Origin: Gemmobacter aquatilis
GTDB lineage: Bacteria; Pseudomonadota; Alphaproteobacteria; Rhodobacterales; Rhodobacteraceae
Length of the DNA: 64,000 nt
NCBI RefSeq assembly: GCF_900110025.1
Contig: NZ_FOCE01000006.1
Coordinates: 62,001 to 126,000 of the forward strand
Direction: 5' to 3'
The translations under genes and the position numbers were made by a program. Positions 26,171-35,216 of the stretch are shown here, in pieces; position 1 is the first letter of the stretch; each line of letters starts with the position of its first letter. Below the pieces are notes generated by a model. That model saw only the letters and a list, made by a program, of their open reading frames with translations, was not told the DNA's origin and searched no databases.

Positions 26171-28450
26171 ATGGAAGAGGCACGGCACGACAACGCGCGC
26201 CAGGCGGCGCTGGACTATCACCAGTTTCCCAAGCCCGGGAAGCTTGAAATCCGCGCGACCAAGCCGCTGGCCAACGGCCGCGACCTGAGCCGCGCCTACA
26301 GCCCTGGCGTGGCCGAGGCCTGCCTGGAGATCAAGGCGGATCCGGCCACGGCAAGCCTTTACACCGCACGCGCGAACCTCGTCGCGGTCGTCACCAACGG
26401 TACGGCGGTTCTGGGGCTGGGCAATATCGGCGCGCTGGCCTCCAAGCCGGTGATGGAGGGCAAGGCGGTTCTGTTCAAGAAATTCGCCAATATCGACTGT
26501 TTCGACATCGAGCTGAACGAGCCAGACCCCTACAAACTGGCCGACATCGTCTGCGCGCTGGAGCCGACCTTTGGGGCGATCAACCTTGAAGACATCAAGG
26601 CGCCGGATTGCTTTATCGTGGAAAAGCTGTGCCGCGAGCGGATGAACATCCCGGTCTTCCACGATGACCAGCACGGCACCGCCATCGTGGTGGGCGCTGC
26701 GGCGACCAATGCGCTGCATGTAGCCGGCAAGCGGTTCGACGAGATCAAGATCGTGTCCACCGGCGGTGGTGCTGCAGGCATCGCCTGCCTGAACATGCTG
26801 CTGAAACTGGGCGTGAAGCGCGAGAATGTCTGGCTCTGCGACATCCACGGTCTGGTTTACGAAGGCCGTGAACAGGATATGAACCCGCAGAAGGCCGCCT
26901 ATGCCCAGCCTTCTGACAAGCGCATGCTGGCCGAGGTGATTGACGGCGCCGATCTGTTCCTTGGCCTGTCCGGCCCGGGTGTGCTGACGCCCGAAATGGT
27001 GGCCCGCATGGCGCCCAACCCCATCGTCTTTGCGCTGGCCAACCCGACGCCAGAAATCCTGCCCGACGAGGTGCGCAGGGTGGCGCCCGGCGCGATCATC
27101 GCCACAGGCCGCAGCGATTTTCCCAATCAGGTCAACAACGTCCTGTGTTTTCCCTTCATCTTCCGGGGCGCGCTGGATGTGGGGGCAACCCAGATCAATG
27201 ACGAGATGCAGATCGCCTGCATCGACGGCATTGCGGCCTTGGCCCGCGCCACCACCAGCGCCGAGGCCGCCGCCGCCTATCGTGGCGAAACGCTCAGCTT
27301 CGGGCCCGATTACCTGATCCCCAAGCCCTTCGACCCGCGCCTGATCGGCGTTGTCGCCTCTGCCGTGGCCAAGGCCGCGATGGAAACCGGCGTCGCCACC
27401 CGCCCGATCAGCGATCTGGACGCCTACCGCGAACGGCTCAACGGCTCGGTGTTCAAATCGGCACTGATCATGCGCCCGGTGTTCGAAGCTGCACGCAAGG
27501 CCACACGCCGCATCATCTTTGCCGAGGGCGAAGATGAACGGGTGCTGCGCGCCGCGAATGCAATGCTGGAAGAAACCACCGACAAGCCGATCCTGATCGG
27601 GCGCCCCGATGTCATCGCCACACGCTGCGAACGCGCTGGCCTGCCGATCCGCCCCGAACGGGATTTCGAGATCGTGAACCCGGCAAGCGACGCCCGCTAT
27701 CGCGATTACTGGGGCAGCTACCACGAGTTGATGGCCCGCCGTGGCGTGACACCCGATATTGCCCGCGCGATCCTGCGCACCAACAGCACCGCGATTGCGG
27801 CCATTGCCGTGCATCGCGGCGATGCCGACAGCATGATCTGCGGCGCCTTCGGGCAGTATCTGTGGCACCTGAACTATGTGACGCAGGTTCTGGCGCGGGA
27901 CGGGCTCAGCCCCCATGGCGCGCTGAGCCTGATGATCATGGAAGACGGGCCGCTGTTCATCGCCGACACGCAGGTCAACCCGGTGCCCACCCCCGAACAG
28001 ATCGCGGCCACCACGCTGGGCGCGGTGCGGCACGCCCGCCGCTTTGGCGTGGTGCCAAAGGTCGCGCTGTGTTCGCATTCCAACTTTGGCAATCTGGAAT
28101 CCGACTCCGGGCGCCGGATGCGCGCCGCGATGGACCTGCTGGATGCCGAGACGCGCAGCTTCGTCTACGAAGGCGAAATGAGCATCGACGCCGCGCTCGA
28201 CCCCGAGTTGCGCGCCCGCATCTTCCCCGGCTCACGGCTCGACAAACCCGCCAACATCCTGATCTTCGCCTATTCCGATGCGGCCAATGCGGCGCGCAAC
28301 ATGTTGCGGATGAAGGCGGGCGGGCTGGAGGTTGGGCCGATCCTGATGGGCATGGGCAACAAGGCCCATATCGTCACGCCCTCGATCACCTCGCGCGGAC
28401 TGCTGAACATCTCGGCCCTCGCCGGGACACCGGTCGCACATTACGGCTGA
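26171..28450 (+). CDS. maeB: NADP-dependent malic enzyme fused to a phosphotransacetylase-like domain
   Basis: This 759-residue protein decarboxylates malate to pyruvate and provides NADPH. The malic enzyme part (about 1-430) shows [36 protein letters not shown] and the nucleotide site STGGGAAG. The C-terminal part (about 440-759) is the Pta-like domain common to bacterial MaeB, usually regulatory (acetyl-CoA sensing) and not catalytic. GGAGG seven bases before the ATG supports the start. It ends in a strong terminator and is followed by prpE, so the two lie together in three-carbon metabolism but are probably transcribed separately. Confidence 0.96.
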   Translation: MEEARHDNARQAALDYHQFPKPGKLEIRATKPLANGRDLSRAYSPGVAEACLEIKADPATASLYTARANLVAVVTNGTAVLGLGNIGALASKPVMEGKAVLFKKFANIDCFDIELNEPDPYKLADIVCALEPTFGAINLEDIKAPDCFIVEKLCRERMNIPVFHDDQHGTAIVVGAAATNALHVAGKRFDEIKIVSTGGGAAGIACLNMLLKLGVKRENVWLCDIHGLVYEGREQDMNPQKAAYAQPSDKRMLAEVIDGADLFLGLSGPGVLTPEMVARMAPNPIVFALANPTPEILPDEVRRVAPGAIIATGRSDFPNQVNNVLCFPFIFRGALDVGATQINDEMQIACIDGIAALARATTSAEAAAAYRGETLSFGPDYLIPKPFDPRLIGVVASAVAKAAMETGVATRPISDLDAYRERLNGSVFKSALIMRPVFEAARKATRRIIFAEGEDERVLRAANAMLEETTDKPILIGRPDVIATRCERAGLPIRPERDFEIVNPASDARYRDYWGSYHELMARRGVTPDIARAILRTNSTAIAAIAVHRGDADSMICGAFGQYLWHLNYVTQVLARDGLSPHGALSLMIMEDGPLFIADTQVNPVPTPEQIAATTLGAVRHARRFGVVPKVALCSHSNFGNLESDSGRRMRAAMDLLDAETRSFVYEGEMSIDAALDPELRARIFPGSRLDKPANILIFAYSDAANAARNMLRMKAGGLEVGPILMGMGNKAHIVTPSITSRGLLNISALAGTPVAHYG

Positions 28451-28470
28451 ACGCGCCCGAGAATCACCTG

Positions 28471-28497
28471 AAAGGCACCGCTGCGGCGGTGCCTTTT
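28471..28497 (+). terminator. Intrinsic terminator after maeB
   Basis: AAAGGCACCGC (28471-28481) pairs with GCGGTGCCTTT (28486-28496) around TGCG and runs into a short T tract. It lies 20 bp after the maeB stop and separates maeB from the prpE control region. Confidence 0.85.
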
Positions 28498-28548
28498 GCA
28501 TTGCGGTGGAATCATTCCTGCCATGTGGCCCCTGCAAAGCAGGTCATC

Positions 28549-28637
28549 TTTGCAAACCCCGCCTTGCCGCAAGTATTTTATGGCATTTCCGTACAGTTTG
28601 CAAAAATTTGCGGGCAGACTTCCGCCAAATCTGCAAA
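28549..28637. promoter_or_regulatory. Cluster of TTTGCAAA elements upstream of prpE (ScfR-type sites)
   Basis: Exact TTTGCAAA occurs at 28549-28556 and 28597-28604; the second is part of TTTGCAAAAATTTGCGGG (28597-28614), two half-elements in tandem. TCTGCAAA follows at 28630-28637, and a weaker CCTGCAAA precedes at 28531. TTTGCAAA repeats are the known sites of short-chain acyl-CoA regulators (RamB, MccR, PccR) that control propionate and acetate genes. The next gene is the propionyl-CoA synthetase, 96 bp away, so such control is likely. No ScfR gene lies in this window. Confidence 0.7.
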
Positions 28638-28733
28638 TATTTTCCTGCCCATCCGCTCCGCTATCGGTAACAGCGTTGCGCGAAGCCCCCCCGCTCGCGT
28701 AACAAATGCGCAATACCGAGGAGGAGGCATACA

Positions 28734-30638
28734 ATGGCATACCGTGGCGCCTATGCAGAGATCTATGACGGCTGGAAGGCCGATCCCGAAGGTTTCTGGC
28801 TGAAAGCGGCAGGCGGGATCGACTGGGTGAAACCCCCGACCCGCGCGCTGAACGCCGACAACGCACCGCTTTACGAATGGTTCACCGATGCCGAGGTCAA
28901 TGCCTGCTGGAACGCGGTAGACCGCCATGTTCTGGCCGGGCGCGGCGATCAACTGGCCATCATCCATGACAGCCCGGTTACCCATACCAAGCATGGCATC
29001 ACATACAAGGAACTGCTGGACCGCGTTTCCAGCCTTGCCGGGGCGCTGAAAGCCAAGGGGATCGAAAAGGGCGACCGCGTCATCATCTACATGCCGATGG
29101 TCCCCGAGGCACTGGAGGCGATGCTGGCCTGTGCCCGTCTTGGCGCCATCCACTCGGTGGTGTTCGGCGGTTTTGCCGCGAACGAACTGGCAGTGCGGAT
29201 CGACGACTGCAAGCCCAAGGCGATCATCGCCGCCTCCTGCGGGATCGAGCCGAACCGCGTCGTCCATTACAAGCCACTGCTGGATGGGGCTATCGAACTG
29301 TCTGCGCACAAGCCCGATTTCTGCGTGATCTTCCAGCGCGAACAAGAGGTTGCCAAGCTGATCGAAGGGCGCGATGTCGCCTGGCACACCTTCCAGTTCG
29401 GCGTTGAACCTGCGGATTGCGTGCCGGTTTCGGGCGATCACCCTGCCTATATCCTGTATACATCGGGCACCACCGGCGCCCCCAAAGGCGTGGTGCGCCC
29501 GACGGCAGGCCATCTGGTGGCACTGAACTGGTCCATGCGGGCAATTTACAACGTCGGTGTGGGCGACGTGTTCTGGGCTGCCTCGGATGTGGGTTGGGTC
29601 GTGGGCCACAGCTACATCACCTATGGGCCGCTGATCGCGGGCTGCACCACCATCGTGTTCGAGGGCAAGCCGGTGGGCACCCCCGATGCCGGCACCTTCT
29701 GGCGGGTGATTGCCGAGCATAAGGTGAAAAGCTTCTTCACCGCGCCGACTGCCCTGCGCGCCATCAAGCGCGACGACCCGGAAGGCAAACTGATCGAGGA
29801 TTACAATCTGAAGGGTCTGCAGGCGCTGTATCTCGCCGGTGAACGTGCCGACCCCGACACCATCCAATGGGCACAGCGCCATCTGCAAGTGCCCGTGATC
29901 GACCACTGGTGGCAGACCGAAACCGGCTGGGCCATCGCGGCCAACCCGCTGGGGATCGAGGAACTGCCGGTGAAGATCGGCTCTCCCTCGGTCGCCATGC
30001 CGGGCTATGACGTGCAGGTGCTGGACGAAGGCGGTCACCCGGTTTCCGCCGGTACACTGGGGGCCATTGCGATCAAGCTGCCGCTGCCCCCCGGCACGCT
30101 GCCGACCCTGTGGAACGCCGATGAGCGGTTCAAGAAAAGCTATCTCACGCATTTCCCCGGCTATTACGAGACGGGCGACGCGGGCTATATGGACGAAGAT
30201 GGCTATCTCTACATCATGGCACGCACCGATGACGTGATCAACGTCGCCGGTCACAGGCTCAGCACCGGCGCGATGGAAGAGGTTCTGGCGGGCCACAAGG
30301 ACGTCGCCGAATGTGCCGTGATCGGCGTTTCGGATACGCTCAAGGGTCAGTCGCCCCTCGGTTTCCTCTGCCTTAACAAAGGCGCGGATCGCGATCCCGC
30401 CGATGTGGTGAAGGAATGTGTCACCCTGATGCGCGAAAAGATCGGCCCTGTGGCGGATTTCAAGCGCGCCATCGTGGTAGATCGCCTGCCGAAAACCCGT
30501 TCAGGCAAGATCCTGCGTGGCACCATGGTCAAGATCGCTGATGGCGAAGACTACAAGATGCCCGCCACGATCGACGATCCGGCGATCCTCGACGAGATCC
30601 GCGTGGCGCTGCAAAGCCTCGGCCTCGCCAAAGCCTGA
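28734..30638 (+). CDS. prpE: Propionyl-CoA synthetase
   Basis: This 634-residue AMP-forming ligase is of the Acs/PrpE branch. It has the ACAS N-terminal segment (YAEIYDGWKADPEGFW), YTSGTTGAPKG near 241-251, WWQTETGW near 388, the hinge RTDDVINVAGHRLSTG and the catalytic Lys592 in KTRSGK. Gly/Trp context and similarity to R. sphaeroides-type PrpE favour propionate over acetate; the paralogue at 53.9-55.9 kb has the typical Acs sequence. It activates propionate for carboxylation through propionyl-CoA. Upstream TTTGCAAA elements suggest induction by acyl-CoA-sensing regulators. AGGAGG precedes the ATG. Confidence 0.92.
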   Translation: MAYRGAYAEIYDGWKADPEGFWLKAAGGIDWVKPPTRALNADNAPLYEWFTDAEVNACWNAVDRHVLAGRGDQLAIIHDSPVTHTKHGITYKELLDRVSSLAGALKAKGIEKGDRVIIYMPMVPEALEAMLACARLGAIHSVVFGGFAANELAVRIDDCKPKAIIAASCGIEPNRVVHYKPLLDGAIELSAHKPDFCVIFQREQEVAKLIEGRDVAWHTFQFGVEPADCVPVSGDHPAYILYTSGTTGAPKGVVRPTAGHLVALNWSMRAIYNVGVGDVFWAASDVGWVVGHSYITYGPLIAGCTTIVFEGKPVGTPDAGTFWRVIAEHKVKSFFTAPTALRAIKRDDPEGKLIEDYNLKGLQALYLAGERADPDTIQWAQRHLQVPVIDHWWQTETGWAIAANPLGIEELPVKIGSPSVAMPGYDVQVLDEGGHPVSAGTLGAIAIKLPLPPGTLPTLWNADERFKKSYLTHFPGYYETGDAGYMDEDGYLYIMARTDDVINVAGHRLSTGAMEEVLAGHKDVAECAVIGVSDTLKGQSPLGFLCLNKGADRDPADVVKECVTLMREKIGPVADFKRAIVVDRLPKTRSGKILRGTMVKIADGEDYKMPATIDDPAILDEIRVALQSLGLAKA

Positions 30639-30673
30639 CAAGTTTAGATGCGCGTCCCCAGCGCGCATCCCTG

Positions 30674-30708
30674 CGCCTCCGTCGGTTTGACCGACGGGGG
30701 CGTTTTTT
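30674..30708 (+). terminator. Intrinsic terminator after prpE
   Basis: CGCCTCCGTCGGT (30674-30686) and ACCGACGGGGGCG (30690-30702) form a 13-bp stem with one wobble, a TTG loop and a TTTTTT tail. It ends prpE transcription before the convergent nadK gene. Confidence 0.92.
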
Positions 30709-30728
30709 CATCCGCGCCCCGCCCGGAT

Positions 30729-31484
30729 TTACATGAATTGCTCATGCGTCAGCCGTTCTTCCAGCCCATGGCCGGGATCGAACAGGATACGATGACGCAC
30801 CGCAGGCTCTGACCGGATTTCAACGCTCAGCACATCGCGGAACGACCGGCTGTCGGCATCGGCCATGACCGGGCGCTTCGCCGCCTCCAGCACTTCGAAC
30901 CGCACCACCGCCCCCATCGGCAACAAGGCCCCCCGCCAGCGGCGCGGGCGAAAGGCCGCCATCGCCGTCAAGGCCAGAACCTGCGAGCCGATCGGCAGAA
31001 TCGGCCCATGCGCCGAATAGTTGTAAGCCGTCGATCCCGCAGGGGTGCAGAGCAACGCGCCATCGCAGACCAGTTCGGGCATCCGCTCGCGCCCATCCAC
31101 CAGAATGCGCAGCTTCGCGGCCTGCGGCCCGGCGCGCAGCAGGCTGACCTCGTTGATCGCCAACGCGCGATATTCCCGCCCCGAGGCGGTGACGGCATGC
31201 ATGGCCAGCGGGTTGATCACCTCTTCCTCGGCGACAGCAAGGCGGGCCACCAGCCCCTCTTCAGCATAGGAATTCATCAGAAAGCCGATGGTGCCGCAAT
31301 TCATGCCGTAAACCGGCAGCCCCAGGCTCTGCGTCTCGTGCAGCGTCTGCAGCATGAACCCGTCGCCGCCCAAAGCCACGATCACATCCGCCTTGGCCAG
31401 CGGGGCATCGCCATAGCGTTCGGTGAGTGCGGCATAGGCGGCCTGTGCCGCGGGGGCATTGCTGGCCCGGAAGCCGATGCGCAT
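30729..31484 (-). CDS. nadK: NAD kinase
   Basis: This 251-residue enzyme phosphorylates NAD to NADP. The signature GGDG ([10 protein letters not shown], about 37-46) and the later [18 protein letters not shown] segment are diagnostic. Length matches alphaproteobacterial NadK. The start at 31484 gives the expected N-terminus [11 protein letters not shown]; the frame is open another 285 bases but that part lies in the glyA control region. It is divergent from glyA. Confidence 0.94.
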   Translation of the reverse strand: MRIGFRASNAPAAQAAYAALTERYGDAPLAKADVIVALGGDGFMLQTLHETQSLGLPVYGMNCGTIGFLMNSYAEEGLVARLAVAEEEVINPLAMHAVTASGREYRALAINEVSLLRAGPQAAKLRILVDGRERMPELVCDGALLCTPAGSTAYNYSAHGPILPIGSQVLALTAMAAFRPRRWRGALLPMGAVVRFEVLEAAKRPVMADADSRSFRDVLSVEIRSEPAVRHRILFDPGHGLEERLTHEQFM

Positions 31485-31692
31485 GGGCCCTGTCCTTCGC
31501 TGTTCTTCGGCGTCAGTCTTGCGGCCCGAACCGGGCAAACTCAACCCCCAGCCCCGGCGGAACGTGAAAAAGTTTCCGATAGGCGACGCGGGTTTCGCGC
31601 AAATCGGGCCTTGCGTCGTTTTCTGCCCTTCCCTGTCGCAAGACGCATGGTCTAAAAGGCCGCGAACCCGCCCTTCCCTTCTGGAGACGCCC

Positions 31693-32985
31693 ATGAGTGC
31701 CAGCCGCGACCCCGGTTTCTTCACCGAAACCCTCGCCACCCGTGACCCCGAACTGTTCGGCTCGATCACCTCGGAACTTGGCCGTCAACGCCACGAGATC
31801 GAACTGATCGCTTCGGAAAACATCGTCTCGCGCGCCGTGATGGAAGCGCAGGGGTCGGTGATGACCAACAAGTACGCCGAAGGCTATCCGGGCAAGCGCT
31901 ACTATGGTGGCTGCGAGTTCGTGGACGTGGCGGAAAACCTTGCCATTTCGCGCGCCTGCCAGATGTTCGGCTGCTCTTTTGCCAACGTCCAGCCCAACTC
32001 CGGGTCGCAGGCCAACCAGGGCGTGTTCCAGGCGCTGATCAAGCCCGGCGACACCATTCTGGGCATGAACCTCGCCTCGGGCGGTCACCTGACCCATGGC
32101 GCAGCTCCGAACCAGTCGGGCAAATGGTTCAACGCCATCCAGTATGGCGTGCGCCAGCAGGATAACCTGATCGACTATGATCAGGTCGAAGCCCTTGCCA
32201 TCGAACACCAGCCCAAGCTGATCATCGCGGGCGGTTCGGCGATTCCGCGCCAGATCGACTTTGCCAAGTTCCGCGCGATTGCCGACAAGGTGGGCGCTTA
32301 CCTGATGGTGGACATGGCGCATTTCGCAGGCCTCGTGGCTGGCGGGCAGCATCCCTCGCCCTTCCCCTATGCCGATGTGGCGACCACCACGACGCATAAA
32401 ACCCTGCGCGGCCCGCGTGGTGGCATGATCCTGACCAACAACGAAGAGATCGCCAAGAAGGTCAACTCGGCCATCTTCCCGGGCATCCAGGGCGGGCCGC
32501 TGATGCATGTGATCGCCGCCAAGGCCGTGGCCTTCGGCGAGGCGCTGCGCCCCGAATTCAAGGCCTACGCCGCGCAAGTGGTGGCCAATGCCCAGGCGCT
32601 GGCAGATCAGCTGATGAAGGGCGGGCTGGACATCGTGACCGGCGGCACCGACACCCATGTCATGCTGGTGGACCTGCGCCCGAAAAACGTGAAGGGCAAT
32701 GCCACCGAAAAGGCTCTGGGCCGCGCCAACATCACCTGCAACAAGAACGGCATCCCGTTCGACCCGGAAAAGCCCACCGTCACCTCGGGCGTCCGTCTGG
32801 GCACCCCGGCAGGCACCACCCGCGGCTTCGGTGAGGCAGAGTTCCGCCAGATCGCCGACTGGATCGTCGAAGTGGTGGACGGTCTGGCCGCCAATGGCGA
32901 AGAGGGCAATGGCGAGGTTGAAGCCGCCGTCCGTGCCAAGGTCGAGGCGCTGTGCGAAAAGTTCCCGATCTACCCGACGCTGTGA
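31693..32985 (+). CDS. glyA: Serine hydroxymethyltransferase
   Basis: This 430-residue PLP enzyme converts serine and tetrahydrofolate to glycine and methylene-tetrahydrofolate, the main one-carbon source. It shows the N-terminal ELIASEN, the [15 protein letters not shown] segment, [11 protein letters not shown] with the PLP Asp, and the Schiff-base Lys236 in [21 protein letters not shown] precedes the ATG at 31693; the frame extends upstream but has no support. A 208 bp gap separates it from the divergent nadK, with no recognisable riboswitch. Confidence 0.97.
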   Translation: MSASRDPGFFTETLATRDPELFGSITSELGRQRHEIELIASENIVSRAVMEAQGSVMTNKYAEGYPGKRYYGGCEFVDVAENLAISRACQMFGCSFANVQPNSGSQANQGVFQALIKPGDTILGMNLASGGHLTHGAAPNQSGKWFNAIQYGVRQQDNLIDYDQVEALAIEHQPKLIIAGGSAIPRQIDFAKFRAIADKVGAYLMVDMAHFAGLVAGGQHPSPFPYADVATTTTHKTLRGPRGGMILTNNEEIAKKVNSAIFPGIQGGPLMHVIAAKAVAFGEALRPEFKAYAAQVVANAQALADQLMKGGLDIVTGGTDTHVMLVDLRPKNVKGNATEKALGRANITCNKNGIPFDPEKPTVTSGVRLGTPAGTTRGFGEAEFRQIADWIVEVVDGLAANGEEGNGEVEAAVRAKVEALCEKFPIYPTL

Positions 32986-33003
32986 GCCGGGCATTCTGAC
33001 GAC

Positions 33004-33031
33004 AAAGGCCCCGGAACAACCGGGGCCTTTT
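33004..33031 (+). terminator. Intrinsic terminator after glyA
   Basis: AAAGGCCCCGG (33004-33014) pairs perfectly with CCGGGGCCTTT (33020-33030) around AACAA. The symmetric A and T flanks allow it to work in both directions; a convergent gene ends at 33087. Confidence 0.9.
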
Positions 33032-33086
33032 GCTTTGGCGGGCAGAGTTTTCTGCGAAAACTCTGCTCCCACCCCAGACGGAACGC

Positions 33087-33458
33087 TCAGATCAACCCGC
33101 GCCAGCGCATCACCAGAAACGCCCCGCCGGCCACCACGATCAGGGCAAAGGCGATCCGCGCGAGGGTGGATTGCACCAGCAGCAAACGGCGGCTGCCAGA
33201 CCCGAGCGGGCCGAGATAGCGCAGACAAACGTCATAGGCCTCGGCCACCCGCGACTCGTCGATCTGCAGCAGCAACTTCGGATTCTGCGACATATGCGCC
33301 GCCTCGGCCAAAGCCTGCGCCGCAGCGCGCACCTTGCGCGGCAGTTTGCCACCGCCGCGTTTCAGCTTGTCGGCCAGCCCGGTGCCGCGCACGCGCAGGC
33401 GTTCTTCCATCAGGCCCGCAACGCGGTCTGCCATCTGTTGTATGGTGATTGCACCCAT
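33087..33458 (-). CDS. Conserved small membrane-anchored protein of unknown function
   Basis: This 123-residue protein has a basic soluble part (MADRVAGLMEERLRVRG and a KLKRGGGKLPRKVR stretch) and one C-terminal transmembrane helix (about 97-117) ending MRWRGLI. I do not recognise a domain. The layout, a helical cytoplasmic part held by a tail anchor, suggests a scaffold or regulator. It is convergent with glyA and divergent from the hydrolase gene. The length and codon use look like those of the neighbours, so it is probably a real gene. Confidence 0.7.
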   Translation of the reverse strand: MGAITIQQMADRVAGLMEERLRVRGTGLADKLKRGGGKLPRKVRAAAQALAEAAHMSQNPKLLLQIDESRVAEAYDVCLRYLGPLGSGSRRLLLVQSTLARIAFALIVVAGGAFLVMRWRGLI

Positions 33459-33554
33459 TGCCTGCCCGCCCGTTATTTTCCGGCAGACTACGCGTGCCCC
33501 CGGCCACGTTCAACACCTCTGGCGATTGCGGCGCCGGGCGTTTACATCTTTGCC

Positions 33555-34328
33555 ATGCTGACCACGATCCGCCACCCCGCCCTCACCGCCTCTGCCCTGC
33601 CGCCCTTGCTGATCGTGCACGGGCTGTATGGGTCGGCGCGCAACTGGAACGTGATCGCCAAGCGCATGTCGGAACAGCGGGATGTGCTGGCCGTGGATAT
33701 GCGCAACCATGGCGAAAGCCCGTGGTTTCCGACCCATTCCTACCCCGACATGGCCGCCGATCTCGCCGAGGTGATCCGCGCCCATGGCGGGCTGGCGGAT
33801 GTCATGGGGCATTCGATGGGGGGCAAGGCGTCGATGATGCTGGCGCTGACCGAGCCTGCGCTGCTGCGCCGCCTTGTCGTGGCCGATATCGCGCCGGTGG
33901 CCTATGACCACGACCAGACGCAATATATCACCGCGATGCGGGCGATGGACCTGACCCACCTGTCCACCCGCGCCGAGGCGGATCGCAGGCTGGCCGCAAC
34001 TGTGCCCGAGGCACCGTTACGCGCCTTTTTTCTACAATCGCTGGATCTGAAAGCCGAAGGCGGGCCGCGCTGGCGGCTGAACCTCGATGTGTTGCAGGCG
34101 GAAATGCCGAAGATCGTCGGCTGGCCCGCCCCCCAAGGGCAGTTTAACGGGCCGACCCTGTTTCTGGCTGGCAGCGAAAGCACTTATATCCGCCCGGAAT
34201 ACCGCGCGCGGATCCGACCGCTGTTTCCCAACGCCCGCTTTGCCAAACTGCCGGGCGCAGGGCATTGGCTACATGCCGACAAACCCCGCGAGTTTGAGCA
34301 GACGCTGCGGATCTTCCTCGACACCTGA
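33555..34328 (+). CDS. Alpha/beta hydrolase (YbfF-like esterase)
   Basis: This 257-residue hydrolase has the oxyanion segment HGLYGSARNW (about 22-31), DMRNHGES, the nucleophile elbow GHSMGG (about 87-92) and the catalytic histidine in GAGHWLH near the C-terminus, as in E. coli YbfF, an esterase with weak activity on acyl-CoA and short esters. The natural substrate is unknown. No clear Shine-Dalgarno precedes the ATG, so it may be translated from a leaderless or short-leader mRNA. Confidence 0.87.
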   Translation: MLTTIRHPALTASALPPLLIVHGLYGSARNWNVIAKRMSEQRDVLAVDMRNHGESPWFPTHSYPDMAADLAEVIRAHGGLADVMGHSMGGKASMMLALTEPALLRRLVVADIAPVAYDHDQTQYITAMRAMDLTHLSTRAEADRRLAATVPEAPLRAFFLQSLDLKAEGGPRWRLNLDVLQAEMPKIVGWPAPQGQFNGPTLFLAGSESTYIRPEYRARIRPLFPNARFAKLPGAGHWLHADKPREFEQTLRIFLDT

Positions 34329-34331
34329 CCT

Positions 34332-34820
34332 TCAGTCGAGCGGGCGCTTCATCCGCATCAACAGGCCGTCCTTCAGCCAGATCTGATGATACAGCGCCGC
34401 CGCGACATGCAGGCCCACAAGAACCAGCAACAGGGTCGTCAGCACCTCGTGCACCTCGGCCATTGCCTCGATGCCACCAAACCACGCAACCCCACCAGTG
34501 ATCGGCAGGACCACCATCAGCGCGTAAAGCCCGATATGCGTAAGATTTGCCACCAAACGCTGCAACGGCGGGTCGCCTACGGGCAGATCGGGCACACCCC
34601 GACCGAAGCGCAGAGCCAACCGCCATGCGGCCATAAGCAGCACGGCAACACCGCCCACCACATGCGCCAGAATCAGCGGATCAAAGGCAAAAGCCTCACC
34701 CCCCTCGACGGCGCGCCACGCCGCGCTGATCCCGTCTTCCAGCAAGAACTGGGCGGCAATCACCCCTGCCGCCAACCAATGCAGCGCGATCTGACCACGC
34801 GAATAGCCTTTCGGGGACAT
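34332..34820 (-). CDS. Cytochrome b561 family protein
   Basis: This 162-residue protein has four membrane helices and the heme-ligand histidines of the bacterial cytochrome b561 family (YodB/CybB): His in IALHWLAAG, ILAHVVGG, NLTHIGLY and GLHVAAALYHQ. Such proteins oxidise quinol or pass electrons from superoxide or organic hydroperoxides; direction is not known here. It lies 8 bp after a 58-residue membrane-protein gene on the same strand, and an FNR box lies before that gene, which points to control by oxygen. The ATG at 34820 is favoured over longer in-frame starts that overlap the small gene. Confidence 0.88.
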   Translation of the reverse strand: MSPKGYSRGQIALHWLAAGVIAAQFLLEDGISAAWRAVEGGEAFAFDPLILAHVVGGVAVLLMAAWRLALRFGRGVPDLPVGDPPLQRLVANLTHIGLYALMVVLPITGGVAWFGGIEAMAEVHEVLTTLLLVLVGLHVAAALYHQIWLKDGLLMRMKRPLD

Positions 34821-34828
34821 TCCGCGCC

Positions 34829-35005
34829 TCACTCGATCTGCTTCGCGACGAACCAGCTGACAGGTACTGCCGCAACGAACCCGATTGCGGCGGCGATCAG
34901 GATCGGTTGAAGCGTGTCTTGCCCCATGGTCAGCGCGGCGACGATCCCGACCCCCATCAAGCTGGTGGAAGCCATCGAGAAGATAATCAGCATCAGGCGG
35001 GTCAT
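34829..35005 (-). CDS. 58-residue two-helix membrane protein
   Basis: This short gene is open from ATG 35005 to TGA 34829-34831 and encodes MTRLMLIIFSMASTSLMG and onward to the end VAKQIE. It has two hydrophobic segments (about 4-24 and 33-53) joined by TMGQDTLQP, so it is a small inner-membrane hairpin. Similar short proteins in Rhodobacteraceae have been labelled CTP synthetase, which cannot be right for a 58-residue membrane peptide. It precedes cytochrome b561 by 8 bp and the FNR box lies 66 bp before its start. It could assist the cytochrome. Function is unknown. Confidence 0.72.
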   Translation of the reverse strand: MTRLMLIIFSMASTSLMGVGIVAALTMGQDTLQPILIAAAIGFVAAVPVSWFVAKQIE

Positions 35006-35070
35006 TATGCAACCTCATGGGGATATGCGCGTCCCTCTTGTGCACATTATCAACAGCACACAGCCCCGCA

Positions 35071-35084
35071 TTGATCCGGATCAA
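35071..35084. promoter_or_regulatory. FNR/FnrL binding site
   Basis: TTGATCCGGATCAA is a perfect match to the FnrL consensus TTGAT-N4-ATCAA and is a full palindrome. Its centre is 72 bp before the 58-residue gene, so with a 5' leader of about 30 bases it would sit at the usual -41.5 activating position for the small-protein/cytochrome b561 operon. The racemase gene starts 132 bp to the other side. Confidence 0.85.
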
Positions 35085-35216
35085 ACCGGCATCGAAAATG
35101 CGACTTCTCGCTGAACGCTGGCGATCTGCCTGATGAAGCGGCCATTCCGCCATCCGCACTTGACCGGATGCCGCGCCTCTCCGACAGTCCGCCGCACCCA
35201 AATGCACAGGATTGCC

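Noticed and set aside
26123-28078. Minus-strand open frame of about 650 codons across maeB
   Set aside because: Antisense to a clear malic enzyme; no ribosome site, no domain, composition typical of shadow frames.
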